From contig DKNY01000035.1 in assembly GCA_002470275.1 (NCBI GenBank), positions 2,378 to 49,737 of the forward strand: a DNA stretch of 47,360 nt, in the 5' to 3' direction. The stretch's first letter is position 1. Each line of letters starts with the position of its first letter. The notes under the pieces were generated by a model. The model was not told where the DNA came from. It searched no databases and saw only the letters and a program-made list of their open reading frames with translations. Positions 23,404 through 32,742 of this stretch are shown here, piece by piece. Origin of the DNA: Gammaproteobacteria bacterium UBA7376. GTDB taxonomy: Bacteria > Pseudomonadota > Gammaproteobacteria > Pseudomonadales > Azotimanducaceae. A program made the translations under genes and the position numbers.

Positions 23404-25470
23404 ATGGTTAAGACCTGGAAACGTGTTTTCTTAGGAGGACTTATATGTCTCTCGTCTCAGGGAAGCCTCGCGGAAGCGGGTCAAGGAGAGGCGTTTACCC
23501 AGAGCGGTGGTAGCACTATCGAGGAAGTGTTGGTCACGGCTCAGAGCAGCATTCTTTCAAAGCTGGGCGGCAGCGGTAGCTTTACCGTGCTGGACAAAAC
23601 AGAGATAGAGGCCGTGGCAGCCACCCATCCGCAGGAGTTGCTGAATCGAGTCGCCGGGGTCTGGGTAAATCGCGGGTCGGGGCAGGAACACCTGACGGCG
23701 ATGCGTTCAGCCGTGTACACCGGCTCCGGTGCCTGTGGCGAGTTTTTGTTGCTTGAAGACGGGATTCCCATACGCCCCCATGGGTTTTGCAACATCAATA
23801 ACCTGTTTGAACTGAATACTGAGCAGGCGGCGCTCGTCGAGGTATTGCGTGGGCCTGCCAGCGCCGAGCTGGGCGGCAACGCCCTGCACGGGGCCGTGAA
23901 CGTTGTGACGCCAGTGCCTCGGCAAACCCGGCTTGGCCTAGAAATTGGGCCCCATGATTTCCACCGGGTGAATGTATCTGCAGGCACGACCCTGGGCGCG
24001 CATCAGCTTGGTCTATCCGTCGTTTCCTCAAATACCCAGGGCTACCGTGATGCAACGGGCTATGGGCAGCAAAAAATACACCTCAGCCACCTGACGCGGA
24101 CGTCCGGATGGTCTGTGAAAAACCAGGTTACGGCCACGCTGCTCAATCAAGAAACGGGAGGCTATGTCGGCGGTTTTGAAGCCTTCGACGACCCTCAGCT
24201 GCGTCGATCTAATCCAAACCCAGAAGCCTACCGGGATGCTTGGTCCTTGCGCCTGAATTCGGAATTAACGCGTGGGGCATTGACCCTAAAGCCCTATCTA
24301 AGGCGTTCCAAAATGCAGTTTCTGCAGCACTTTCTCCCCGGTCAGCCCCTGGAAAACAACGATCAAAGCAGCGGCGGGCTGCTTGCCAACTACCGGCTGC
24401 AGGGCCAAGGGCTGACGGCAGATTTAGGCGCACAAGTTGAGTTGATGAGCGGCGCGCTTCGTGAATTCCAGGCGGGCCCAACGACGGGTAGCCCCTTTTT
24501 AGTCGAGACACGCCCATCAGGCCTGCACTACGACTATGATGTGGACAGCCTGCTGTTTGCCGGCTTTTATAATCTGAGCTGGACGCTGGCCGAGGACCTC
24601 CGCCTGCAGCACAGCCTGCGGTTAGAACACTTGAGCTATGACTACACCAACCATCATATCGATGGAGATACCCGCGACGACGGCAGCGTTTGCGGCATGG
24701 GCGGCTGTCTCTATACCCGGCCAGGCAGCAGAGAAGATGACTTCAGCAACCTCGGTGCGCGCGTTGCGATAGAGCGTGATATCGGCAGCGGCTTGGCCTA
24801 CATCAGCGCAAGCCAGGGCTTCCGACCACCCCAAGTGACGGAGCTGTATAGGCTGCGTGGAGGCCAAACTATTGCGGACCTCAACAGCGAGGATTTGACT
24901 GCCGTGGAGGCAGGGTTCAAACGATCAGGCGTTGCGCTAGCAATCTTTGCGGAGAAGACTCGTAACTACATTTTTCGTGATTCGGAAGCCTATAACGTGA
25001 GTGATGGGCGAACGCGGTCCTACGGCGCAGAATTCTCTGGGTCCTGGGCGCTTGGGCGCCATGAATTCAGCGTGGCGTCGACCTATGCCCGGCATCAGTA
25101 CGATTTTGACCGGGAGGTGACCGGACGCGAGACGGTTGTGAATGGTAACGATATGGACTCCGCGCCCAGATTCATCGGCCAAGCTCGCTGGCATATGCAG
25201 GTGAGCGATGCGCTGACCCAAGAACTGGAGGTGAACCGTGTTGGTGCCTACTACCTCAATGCTGCAAATACGGCGAAGTATGATGGCCACTATGCCGTGA
25301 ATTGGCGGATGCAATGGCAGCTCAATGAAAGAACCGAACTCTCTTTGAGGGTGATCAACCTTCTGGACGAGCGCTATGCGGACCGAGCGGACTTCGCCTT
25401 TGGCGGTTATCGCTATTTCCCGGCTATGCCCCGGCAGGTATATTTCGGAGCCCGTATGACCCTTGACTAG
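23404..25470 (+). CDS. TonB-dependent outer-membrane receptor
   Basis: The 688-residue protein has a signal peptide (about 1-22), a TonB box-like TIEEVLVTA at 38-46, a plug domain with the conserved LLNRVAGVWVNR and EVLRGPASAELGGNALHGAVNVVTP, and a beta barrel ending in a terminal aromatic residue region (FGARMTLD). It imports a siderophore, metal, vitamin or other large ligand with TonB energy. The plug holds two Cys (111 and 129) around a FLLLEDGIPIRPHGF segment, and the barrel has a CGMGGC loop at 430-435. GGAAGG immediately before the ATG is the ribosome site. It lies directly upstream of the ccm operon. Confidence 0.93.
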   Translation: MVKTWKRVFLGGLICLSSQGSLAEAGQGEAFTQSGGSTIEEVLVTAQSSILSKLGGSGSFTVLDKTEIEAVAATHPQELLNRVAGVWVNRGSGQEHLTAMRSAVYTGSGACGEFLLLEDGIPIRPHGFCNINNLFELNTEQAALVEVLRGPASAELGGNALHGAVNVVTPVPRQTRLGLEIGPHDFHRVNVSAGTTLGAHQLGLSVVSSNTQGYRDATGYGQQKIHLSHLTRTSGWSVKNQVTATLLNQETGGYVGGFEAFDDPQLRRSNPNPEAYRDAWSLRLNSELTRGALTLKPYLRRSKMQFLQHFLPGQPLENNDQSSGGLLANYRLQGQGLTADLGAQVELMSGALREFQAGPTTGSPFLVETRPSGLHYDYDVDSLLFAGFYNLSWTLAEDLRLQHSLRLEHLSYDYTNHHIDGDTRDDGSVCGMGGCLYTRPGSREDDFSNLGARVAIERDIGSGLAYISASQGFRPPQVTELYRLRGGQTIADLNSEDLTAVEAGFKRSGVALAIFAEKTRNYIFRDSEAYNVSDGRTRSYGAEFSGSWALGRHEFSVASTYARHQYDFDREVTGRETVVNGNDMDSAPRFIGQARWHMQVSDALTQELEVNRVGAYYLNAANTAKYDGHYAVNWRMQWQLNERTELSLRVINLLDERYADRADFAFGGYRYFPAMPRQVYFGARMTLD

Positions 25471-25529
25471 GTAGGGCCGACCTGTGATCAGACAAAACAA
25501 TTCGGGTCAGCGCGTCAGGGCAGGGCAGA

Positions 25530-26132
25530 GTGAGTAGCCTGTTGTGCCTGGATGCACTGGTATGTGAGCGCGACGGTCAGCCGTTGTTTGGTCCCATATC
25601 GCTGACCATCGAGGCCGGGGAGCGCGTGGAACTCGTCGGCAAAAATGGCTCGGGCAAGTCCACCCTTTTGAGGACCCTCGCTGGTCTGCATACTCAATAT
25701 AGCGGGCACTTCACAGCCAGCGACCTGCTGTATCAGGGCCATCTCATCGGCCTGGACCCGCTGCTCACCGTGCTTGAAAACCTGCAGTGGTTCTCTTCTG
25801 TTGATGGCGACGCCTCCACAGATTTAAGCAAGCTCTTTGATCTGCTCGACACTTTCGGTTTGCTGGCAAAGGCACACACCCTCTGCCATGCCCTCTCTGC
25901 AGGGCAACAGCGCAGGTTGGCCATGGTGCGCTGGACCCTCTCGTCTCGAAAGCTCTGGTTGTTAGACGAGCCGATTACCGCCCTGGATGAGCAGGGTCAG
26001 GGCCTGTTGCTGGCGTGTTTGCAGCAGCACTGCGCTGCAGGGGGCGCGGTGCTCTATGCGACCCACGCTGCCTTGAATCTGAGCCCAAAGACCGAATTAT
26101 GTCTTCAGGCAGTCGAGGATAGGTTGTGCTGA
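25530..26132 (+). CDS. ccmA: Heme exporter ATP-binding protein CcmA
   Basis: The 200-residue ABC ATPase has Walker A GKNGSGKST at 37-45, the signature LSAGQQRRLAM and Walker B WLLDEP. It starts with GTG. It forms the CcmAB complex with CcmB and, with CcmC, releases holo-CcmE for cytochrome c maturation. The length fits CcmA. The 3' end overlaps ccmB by seven bases, and the operon continues to ccmI in the standard order. Confidence 0.95.
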   Translation: MSSLLCLDALVCERDGQPLFGPISLTIEAGERVELVGKNGSGKSTLLRTLAGLHTQYSGHFTASDLLYQGHLIGLDPLLTVLENLQWFSSVDGDASTDLSKLFDLLDTFGLLAKAHTLCHALSAGQQRRLAMVRWTLSSRKLWLLDEPITALDEQGQGLLLACLQQHCAAGGAVLYATHAALNLSPKTELCLQAVEDRLC

Positions 26133-26791
26133 AAGGGATTCTTTGGCGGGAATGGCGGCTTTTGTGGCGCGCAAGGTCGGCCATTATCAATCCTCTTGCG
26201 TTTTTAATTCTGAGCACCCTGGTCTTTGCCCTGGCTGCGCCAGAAGCCCTGATGGAAATGTCCTCGGTCGCGTCAGGGCTGCTGTGGGCCATGGTGCTGT
26301 TGACGCAGTTGCTCTCATTGGACGCGATGTTTCGACGCGACTATGACAGCGGTATGCTCGAGCAGTCTTTGTTATGTGTCGAAGTTCCGTTCATCTGTGT
26401 ATTGGCGAGAATCTTTATGCAATGGTTGGGCAGCGGGTTTATCATAGCTGCAGTCGCCCCGGCGCTTGGTCTGCTGCTCGGTCTGCCTCTCAATGTGCTC
26501 CCGGTCGTGGTGCTGTCACTACTGCTCGGAACACCCGCTCTCAGCCTGATAGGGAGCATTGGCGCAGCCCTGACCGTTGGCTTCAGTCGAGGGGGCGTTG
26601 TCCTCGCGCTGATCGTTTTGCCCCTATTTTTGCCGGTTTTAATCTTCGGCACGGACTTGATTACAGCGGCGCAACAGGGTGATGACTATGCGCTGCAGGC
26701 TTATTTGCTGGCACTAATCAGTGTATTTTCGTTGGCGATTGGACCGTTCGCCGCCCTTGCCGGATTGCGAATCAGCCTGGAGCTTCGGTAG
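26126..26791 (+). CDS. ccmB: Heme exporter permease CcmB
   Basis: The 221-residue membrane protein has six predicted helices and the family motif LIVLPLFLPVLIFGTDLI near the C-terminal half, with the typical N-terminal WREWRLLWRA. It is the permease half of CcmAB. The start is GTG 26126, inside the end of ccmA. Nothing truncated. Confidence 0.94.
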   Translation: MLKGILWREWRLLWRARSAIINPLAFLILSTLVFALAAPEALMEMSSVASGLLWAMVLLTQLLSLDAMFRRDYDSGMLEQSLLCVEVPFICVLARIFMQWLGSGFIIAAVAPALGLLLGLPLNVLPVVVLSLLLGTPALSLIGSIGAALTVGFSRGGVVLALIVLPLFLPVLIFGTDLITAAQQGDDYALQAYLLALISVFSLAIGPFAALAGLRISLELR

Positions 26792-26844
26792 AGGCGTCGC
26801 TGGATGGAAATAGGCAGAGAAGCGATAGGAAAACGAGATAGAGC

Positions 26845-27624
26845 ATGATTTTTTCAGCCCTAAAATCTTTCTGGCACAAGCTTGGCTCGCCCCGCTGGTT
26901 CTTTGAAATGAGTCAGACCTGGGTCTTTGTACTGGGCTGGATGGCGTTGTTGCTGCTGGCGGCGGGCTTCGTCTGGGCCATCGCCTTTGCGCCTGCGGAT
27001 TATCAGCAGGGCAATAGCTTCCGAATCATGTACGTACACGTCCCAGCAGCAATGGTGGCCCAAAGCCTCTATATCGGCATGGGCGTGGCGGGCTTTATTG
27101 GCTTAGTGTGGCGCATGAAGCTGACGGATGTGGCCATTGCGGCCAGCCTGCCGCTGGGCATGTTGCTCACGGCGCTGGCTCTTTTTACCGGCAGCGTCTG
27201 GGGCAGGCCCACCTGGAATAGCTGGTGGGAGTGGGATGGGCGTACGGTGTCCACGCTGGTGCTCTTTTTCCTGTATGTGGGTATCTATGCCTTGCGAGAG
27301 GCCATTCCAGGTCAGGTCCTGCGTGCTCGCGCCAGCGCGGTGATTGCCTTGGTCGGGATGGTGAATATCCCGATTATCAAATTTTCCGTGGAGTGGTGGC
27401 ATACGCTGCATCAACCCGCGTCGTTCACGATTATGGAAAAACCGGCCATGCCGGTTGAAATGTGGGCACCACTGCTGGTCATGGTGCTGGGTTTTTATAC
27501 CTTCGCAGGCTTCACCGTATTGAGCGCGATGAGACTGGAAATCCTGCAGCGGGAAGCTGGAACGGCCTGGGTCTCTGCTTGGGTTAGCGGCCAAGACCCC
27601 CTCGATCTCAAGAAAGGCGCCTAG
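26845..27624 (+). CDS. ccmC: Heme exporter/chaperone CcmC
   Basis: The 259-residue inner-membrane protein has six helices. The conserved first periplasmic His is in YVHVPAAM, the tryptophan-rich WWEWDGR motif lies near residue 130, and a second His is in EWWHTLHQP. CcmC binds heme and transfers it to CcmE. The Trp motif is usually W-x-x-W-x-W-D-x-R-L-T; here the final residues are R-T-V, a minor variation. It is spaced 53 bases after ccmB. Confidence 0.94.
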   Translation: MIFSALKSFWHKLGSPRWFFEMSQTWVFVLGWMALLLLAAGFVWAIAFAPADYQQGNSFRIMYVHVPAAMVAQSLYIGMGVAGFIGLVWRMKLTDVAIAASLPLGMLLTALALFTGSVWGRPTWNSWWEWDGRTVSTLVLFFLYVGIYALREAIPGQVLRARASAVIALVGMVNIPIIKFSVEWWHTLHQPASFTIMEKPAMPVEMWAPLLVMVLGFYTFAGFTVLSAMRLEILQREAGTAWVSAWVSGQDPLDLKKGA

Positions 27625-27625
27625 G

Positions 27626-27859
27626 ATGTACTTTGACTCGTTCTCTGATCTGATGGCCATGGGTAAACACGGTTTCTACGTGTGGACTGCCTATGGAGCC
27701 ACCATCCTGGTCTTTGTCGGCAGCTTTCTCGCGCTGCGCGCCGCCCAGAGAAAACAGCTGCGGCACCTGCACTGGCAGGCATCCCTAAGGCAGGGCGCCG
27801 CAGCCGAGGCGGCTGACAGCGGTTCGTTAGATCACGGGGAGGGAACGAGTGAACCCTAA
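27626..27859 (+). CDS. ccmD: Heme exporter protein CcmD
   Basis: The 77-residue single-span membrane protein has the DLMAMGKHGFYVWTAYG signature and a basic cytoplasmic tail with AAQRKQLRHL. CcmD helps release holo-CcmE from CcmABC. It starts one base after ccmC ends and overlaps ccmE by eleven bases. The tail is somewhat longer than in E. coli. Confidence 0.9.
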   Translation: MYFDSFSDLMAMGKHGFYVWTAYGATILVFVGSFLALRAAQRKQLRHLHWQASLRQGAAAEAADSGSLDHGEGTSEP

Positions 27860-28313
27860 GCGCAAGCAGAGGCTCTATCTGACCATATTTTTATTTGTCG
27901 TTGCGTCGGCTACCACCGCGCTGCTGATTTTAGTTTCTGGCGAGAATATGAATATGTTCTATCCGCCAATTGACGTGGCGTCAGGCAAGGTGCCAGCAGA
28001 CCGGCAGATTAGGGCTGGGGGCATGGTGTTGGAAAATAGCGTTGATCGACAGCCGGACAGCCTGGCGGTGCGTTTTGTGCTCACGGATTACCAGGGGTCT
28101 TTTTTTGAGGTGTCCTATGTTGGAATCCTGCCGGATTTGTTTCGGGAGGGTCAGGGCATCTTAGTTGAAGGTAAGCTGGACGCCGCTGGAACCTTCCAGG
28201 CTGAACGTGTCCTAGCCAAGCATGATGAAAACTATATGCCGCCAGAGCTAATGGATTTGCAGCAGGGGCCGGGCAGCACCGCCTCGGCTTCAGAATTTGG
28301 GACGCCGCTATGA
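27849..28313 (+). CDS. ccmE: Cytochrome c maturation heme chaperone CcmE
   Basis: The 154-residue periplasmic heme chaperone has one N-terminal membrane anchor (about 6-28), the OB-fold with [12 protein letters not shown] and [28 protein letters not shown], and the heme-linking His in [14 protein letters not shown]. It starts with GTG inside ccmD. It carries heme covalently to CcmF and CcmH. Confidence 0.95.
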   Translation: MNPKRKQRLYLTIFLFVVASATTALLILVSGENMNMFYPPIDVASGKVPADRQIRAGGMVLENSVDRQPDSLAVRFVLTDYQGSFFEVSYVGILPDLFREGQGILVEGKLDAAGTFQAERVLAKHDENYMPPELMDLQQGPGSTASASEFGTPL

Positions 28314-30259
28314 TTCCAGAATTAGGACATTTCAGTTTGGCGCTCGCAGGGGCGCTCAGCCTGGGTGCGGGCATTTTAGGACTCTGGGGATATGGGCATG
28401 CGCAGCTGCAGCGCAGCACCCAATCAATGGTCGTGGGTCAGTTCGTCTTTGTGGCCGCAGCCTTTGCCGCGTTGATGCATGCGTTCTTAACGGATGATTT
28501 CAGCGTGGCCTATGTGGCCAACCATTCAAATTCGCTGCTGCCTTGGTATTACAAGGCTAGCGCGGTTTGGGGTGGCCACGAGGGCTCCTTTCTCCTGTGG
28601 ATATTGATTATGAGTGTATGGATGGCCGTTTTTTGCGGTCTATCATCACAGTATCCACGACCCTTTGCTGCGAGAGTCCTGGGCGTATTGAGCTTGCTCA
28701 ACCTTGGCTTCATCTGCTTTTCCTTGCTCACAAGCAATCCGTTCTTGCGGCTGATCCCCATGACCCCTCTAGATGGTGCCGACCTCAACCCCCTGCTGCA
28801 GGACTTCGGCTTAATTGTTCATCCTCCTCTTCTCTATACCGGGTACGTTGGGCTTGCCGTGCCCTTCGCTTTTGCCATCGCGGCCTTGCTTCAGGGTCGC
28901 GTGGATGCAACCTGGGCGCGCTGGGCACGGCCCTGGACAAATATGTCCTGGGCTTTTTTAACTGCGGGGATCACGCTGGGCAGCTGGTGGGCTTATTATG
29001 AACTCGGCTGGGGCGGCTGGTGGTTCTGGGATCCCGTAGAAAATGCCTCCTTTATGCCTTGGCTTGCAGCGACGGCGCTCATCCATTCCCTCTCGGTGAC
29101 CGAAAAACGAGGGACCTTCAAGAGCTGGACTCTATTGTTGGCGATTACGGCGTTTTCCTTCTCTCTTTTGGGCGCCTTTATCGTTCGCTCTGGCGTCCTA
29201 ACGTCCGTGCATGCGTTTGCGGTGGATCCGGAGCGGGGTATGTTTATCTTGATCTTCCTCGCCCTGGTGGTTGGCGCATCGCTGCTGCTTTACGCCCTTC
29301 GTGGCAGCCAGCAGTATGTTCGCGTTGGCTATTCGGCGCTTAGTCGAGAGCTGTTTATGCTGCTCAACAATTTGGTCATGATCATTTCATTGGCCGTGGT
29401 GCTGTGGGGCACCCTGGCTCCTATCGGCTATGAGGCGATGACGGGAGATAGAATCTCCATTGGCGCGCCATTCTTTAATCTTTTCTTTGTTCCCCTTGGC
29501 CTCTCGCTGCTGGTGTTGCTTGCCGTGTTGCCAAGACTCAACTGGAAACGGACTCGAACCCAAGCCCTTAAAACGCTGTGGTTGTTTGGTGCGGTGGCAG
29601 GCCTGGTAGCGGTTAGCGCCTGGTACCTGTTAGATCCCGCCTCTCTGGGCGTTGTTGCGGCCATCGGACTCGGGTTTTGGGTAATCCTTGCCCAGCTCAG
29701 TGACCTGCTAAAGCGCGTGGTTAAACGGGCCTCTATGCCCGCTGCCTATATTGGCATGACCCTAGCGCACTTTGGCTTTGCCATCGGCTGTATCGGCATC
29801 GCCGTAACGGCGACTCAGTCAGAAGAGTTAGACGTTCGCATGGTGCCTCAGCAGAGTGTGGCGCTGGGTTCTCAAAAGGTCACATTCCTGGGTGCCATAG
29901 ACGTTGAGGGACCAAATTACGTAGCGCGACAGGGTATTTTCGTTGTGGAATCCGGCGACAAGAGCTACGAGCTTCGGGCGGAAAAGCGCCAGTATTTGGC
30001 CGGGGGGAACGTCATGACTGAGGCAGCTATACGGCCAGGGCTGTTTGGCGACACCTATATTTCCATGGGGGAGTCCTTGGGCCAGGGTGCCTGGGCCATT
30101 CGCCTTCAGTACAAACCCTTGGTGCGGTGGGTGTGGTTGGGCGCCTTGCTCATGGCCTTGGGGGGCATGCTGGCAGCGCTGGATAAACGCTATCAGCGCG
30201 TGCGTGCGACTCCTTCGGTACCGGTCTCTCCACTCGAAGAGCCCAAGGTTATGGGTTAG
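28310..30259 (+). CDS. ccmF: Cytochrome c heme lyase subunit CcmF
   Basis: The 649-residue multi-pass inner-membrane protein shares the heme-handling domain with CcmC. Visible markers are the tryptophan-rich [19 protein letters not shown] near residue 230, [17 protein letters not shown], and conserved His residues in the loops. CcmF with CcmH transfers heme from CcmE to apocytochrome c. It overlaps ccmE by four bases (ATGA). Confidence 0.96.
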   Translation: MIPELGHFSLALAGALSLGAGILGLWGYGHAQLQRSTQSMVVGQFVFVAAAFAALMHAFLTDDFSVAYVANHSNSLLPWYYKASAVWGGHEGSFLLWILIMSVWMAVFCGLSSQYPRPFAARVLGVLSLLNLGFICFSLLTSNPFLRLIPMTPLDGADLNPLLQDFGLIVHPPLLYTGYVGLAVPFAFAIAALLQGRVDATWARWARPWTNMSWAFLTAGITLGSWWAYYELGWGGWWFWDPVENASFMPWLAATALIHSLSVTEKRGTFKSWTLLLAITAFSFSLLGAFIVRSGVLTSVHAFAVDPERGMFILIFLALVVGASLLLYALRGSQQYVRVGYSALSRELFMLLNNLVMIISLAVVLWGTLAPIGYEAMTGDRISIGAPFFNLFFVPLGLSLLVLLAVLPRLNWKRTRTQALKTLWLFGAVAGLVAVSAWYLLDPASLGVVAAIGLGFWVILAQLSDLLKRVVKRASMPAAYIGMTLAHFGFAIGCIGIAVTATQSEELDVRMVPQQSVALGSQKVTFLGAIDVEGPNYVARQGIFVVESGDKSYELRAEKRQYLAGGNVMTEAAIRPGLFGDTYISMGESLGQGAWAIRLQYKPLVRWVWLGALLMALGGMLAALDKRYQRVRATPSVPVSPLEEPKVMG

Positions 30260-30273
30260 CCACCCCGGGGGAC

Positions 30274-30840
30274 ATGATTGTGAATCGGATGAGTTTTTTT
30301 ATTCCCTTGGGAACGTTTTTGGTCATTCTAGGGATCGGCTATGTCGGCTTTAGCCTAGACGACAGGAAGCAGCTACCCTCTGCCCTATTGGATAAGCCTT
30401 TCCCTGAGTTTTCAGCGAACTCGTTGCTGGACCCCGAGCTGCGAATCCGGCGCCAAGATTTGCTTGGCAAACCGACGCTGGTGAACGTGTGGGCCACATG
30501 GTGCCCCACCTGTCTCAGTGAACACGACCAGCTAATGGACATCGCCGGGATGACAGAGATTCGGATGGTGGGTATCAACTACAAGGATGACGTCGAGAAG
30601 GCTCAGCGCTGGTTAGCCCAGTATGGAAACCCCTTTGACTTAGTTATTCGGGATGAACGTGGCTTGCTCGGGGTGGAGCTGGGTGTTTACGGTGCGCCGG
30701 AGACGTTCTTGTTAGATGCGCAAGGCAACATTGTCTATAAGCGCGTGGGTGACGTGAACCCCAGGATTTGGCGCGACGAACTTTTGCCACGCTTTCGTCT
30801 GCTGGAGGTGGAGATGGTGTCTCGGGACGAGGCCTCGTGA
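30274..30840 (+). CDS. ccmG: Thiol:disulfide interchange protein CcmG/DsbE
   Basis: The 188-residue membrane-tethered thioredoxin has an N-terminal anchor (about 7-25), [14 protein letters not shown] with the CPTC active site near residue 73, and [10 protein letters not shown] carrying the cis-Pro loop. It keeps apocytochrome c cysteines reduced. A second Met at codon 6 is an alternative start. It overlaps ccmH by four bases. Confidence 0.95.
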   Translation: MIVNRMSFFIPLGTFLVILGIGYVGFSLDDRKQLPSALLDKPFPEFSANSLLDPELRIRRQDLLGKPTLVNVWATWCPTCLSEHDQLMDIAGMTEIRMVGINYKDDVEKAQRWLAQYGNPFDLVIRDERGLLGVELGVYGAPETFLLDAQGNIVYKRVGDVNPRIWRDELLPRFRLLEVEMVSRDEAS

Positions 30841-31343
30841 GCATTCAGCAAGTGCTAGGTCGCTGGCCTGGCCTATTCAGATCATTGGCGCTGCTGCTGT
30901 GTCTGGTCTGTCAGGGAGTGGTCTTGCCTGAGGGGGCCGCAGAGGGTCAGATCGATATTTTGAGTTTCGAATCAGTAGAGCAGGAGCGGCGCTATCGTGC
31001 CCTGATTAGCGAGTTTCGTTGTCCCAAATGCCTAAACACGAACCTAGCCGGAAGCGATGCGCCTATTGCCAAGGACTTACGCCTGCTGGTGCATCGCCTG
31101 CTGGTGGAAGAAGGCCTGGCCGATGATGAAATTACTGCCTACCTTCAGGCTAGGTACGGGGACTTCGTTCTTTACCGGCCACCCTTCTCCTCACAAACCT
31201 GGTACATCTGGCTCGTGCCCATCGGGCTTGGCCTGATAGCGGTCGCGGTGGTGATGGGTCTTTTAAAGTCTGCTCGACGTTCATCGACCCAGCTTTCTCC
31301 AGAGGATCGGGCTCGGCTCGACGCCATGATACGAGAGCGCTGA
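30837..31343 (+). CDS. ccmH: Cytochrome c maturation protein CcmH (thioredoxin-like CxxC)
   Basis: About 168 residues from GTG 30837, whose first base lies four bases before the end of ccmG. It has a signal-type hydrophobic start, the redox motif [23 protein letters not shown], the KDGRS-like [21 protein letters not shown] and a C-terminal membrane helix. CcmH reduces the apocytochrome thiols with CcmG. The longer open frame from 30768 is unlikely because it overlaps ccmG by more than 70 bases. Confidence 0.94.
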   Translation: MSIQQVLGRWPGLFRSLALLLCLVCQGVVLPEGAAEGQIDILSFESVEQERRYRALISEFRCPKCLNTNLAGSDAPIAKDLRLLVHRLLVEEGLADDEITAYLQARYGDFVLYRPPFSSQTWYIWLVPIGLGLIAVAVVMGLLKSARRSSTQLSPEDRARLDAMIRER

Positions 31344-32557
31344 TGCTGTTCATGGTATTGCTGGCCGCTCTGGCGCTGCTCTTTGTCATTGGACCGCTGC
31401 TGTGGCGCGTGCGAGCGTCCAGTGCTCGCGAGGATTCAGTCAATGCCAGCCTGGCTTGGTACCAGCAGCGCCTTTCGTTGTTAGCAGAGGAAGCAGCAGA
31501 CCCAGTCTCGCTTGCAGAAATGGAGGAAGAGCTTGCTGCGGTACTGTTAGCAGAGCATCCCCAGGAGGCGCTGGCTCAGGCCGAGAAAGGTTTGGAGCCT
31601 GTGGGCGATGCAAGCTGGACGCCGCAGAGGGTGACGAACGCTTTGTTGGTGTTCGGTATCCTACTGCTGGCCATTGCAAGCCTCACCTACGCCAGATTGG
31701 GCAGCATGGCGCTGCCCGAGCTGCAGGGTGCTGAAGCGGTCCTGTCGCTGTCTCCAGAAACCCAGCGGGATGAAATCCTGACCTGGGTGCAGCGACTGGA
31801 AGCCCGAGCGGCCCAGACCGAGGATGCTAAGGTCCTGTATCTGCTCGGCCATGGGCGCCTGAAACTGAGTGACTTTCAGCAGGCAGAGCGAGACTTCGCG
31901 CGCGCCTCGGCACTATCCCAGGGGGACCCCAGCGTGGACTTTTATTGGTTTCAGGCGCGTTACCTCGCTGCTCAAGGCGTCTTGGATCAAGGCAGTCGCG
32001 AGCTGGCAGAGAAAATATTGCGGGCGGATCCCAACAACGCTCAAGTCCTGGAGATTTTGGCGGTAGCGGCCATCGGTGAGGGAGATGCGGAAACTGCCAT
32101 CCGGATGCTGAATCGAACCCTAAACAATCCCGTGACGGTTGAACGAGAAAAAGCCACGGCGACGGCCATAGCCAATCTTCGAGAGACCTTGGTAGAGCAG
32201 GTTGGGCCAAAGATCCGCGTGGCCGTGAGCGCATCGGCTATGCCCCCGGCCGGCGCCACGGTATTTGTGGTTGCCAGGCCGCCAGGAGGGGGCATGCCCT
32301 TCGCGGTGGCCCGGCGCTCTGTGGCGCTGCTGCCCTTTGACGTTGTGCTGGATGATCTGGTGAGTATGAGCGAACAGCGCAAATTGAGTCAGGCAAGCGA
32401 GATAGAGGTAGCCGTTCGCATTAGCGCGAGTGGAAGTGCTACCGCACAGGAGGGAGACTGGAGTTGGCGTTCTGGGGCCTTGGATTGGGCTCAGCCTGGG
32501 GGCAATGAAACTAAGATCGCGACGATTTCGGCGAATGTATCTCCGCCAGACGGTTAG
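31343..32557 (+). CDS. ccmI: Cytochrome c maturation chaperone CcmI
   Basis: The 404-residue protein begins with a membrane helix, has a second helix near residue 97, then a TPR-like region (LLGHGRLKLSDFQQAERDFARASALS near 175 and further repeats) and a beta-rich C-terminal domain with VFVVARPPGGGMPFAV. CcmI binds apocytochrome c C-termini and presents them to CcmF/H. Its ATG overlaps the ccmH stop by one base. It ends the ccm operon. Confidence 0.93.
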   Translation: MLFMVLLAALALLFVIGPLLWRVRASSAREDSVNASLAWYQQRLSLLAEEAADPVSLAEMEEELAAVLLAEHPQEALAQAEKGLEPVGDASWTPQRVTNALLVFGILLLAIASLTYARLGSMALPELQGAEAVLSLSPETQRDEILTWVQRLEARAAQTEDAKVLYLLGHGRLKLSDFQQAERDFARASALSQGDPSVDFYWFQARYLAAQGVLDQGSRELAEKILRADPNNAQVLEILAVAAIGEGDAETAIRMLNRTLNNPVTVEREKATATAIANLRETLVEQVGPKIRVAVSASAMPPAGATVFVVARPPGGGMPFAVARRSVALLPFDVVLDDLVSMSEQRKLSQASEIEVAVRISASGSATAQEGDWSWRSGALDWAQPGGNETKIATISANVSPPDG

Positions 32558-32579
32558 CGGAACAGGTTATGGCGTGGGT

Positions 32580-32588
32580 TGTTATAAA
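32580..32588 (+). promoter_or_regulatory. Possible extended -10 promoter for smc-zipA-ligA
   Basis: TG-T-TATAAA at 32580-32588 matches an extended -10 element and lies about 155 bases before smc, just after the ccmI stop. No good -35 hexamer is seen 16-18 bases upstream, which is tolerated by extended -10 promoters. Tentative. Confidence 0.4.
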
Positions 32589-32623
32589 ATGATTACACAT
32601 GCCTCGCGGATGAATTAAGCTTG

Positions 32624-32644
32624 CAGCGGGCAGCGGGCAGCGAG
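32624..32644. repeat. Heptamer tandem repeat in smc leader
   Basis: CAGCGGG occurs at 32624-32630 and 32631-32637, followed by CAGCGAG at 32638-32644. This short array lies between the putative smc promoter and the leader hairpin. Confidence 0.75.
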
Positions 32645-32664
32645 AGCGGGGTGAAGTGTCCAGG

Positions 32665-32697
32665 ATGGAGCAAGGTCGACGGCAGGGGTTGCTCCAT
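32665..32697 (+). promoter_or_regulatory. Inverted repeat / hairpin in the smc leader
   Basis: ATGGAGCAA at 32665-32673 and TTGCTCCAT at 32689-32697 form a perfect 9-base stem with a 15-base loop, 45 bases before the smc start. There is no following T-run, so it is not an ordinary intrinsic terminator. It may be a DNA-binding site or an RNA control hairpin. Confidence 0.55.
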
Positions 32698-32742
32698 GCC
32701 GTGGCCAAGGGCAGCGTCTAGAGCACGGGGAAACAACGATCT

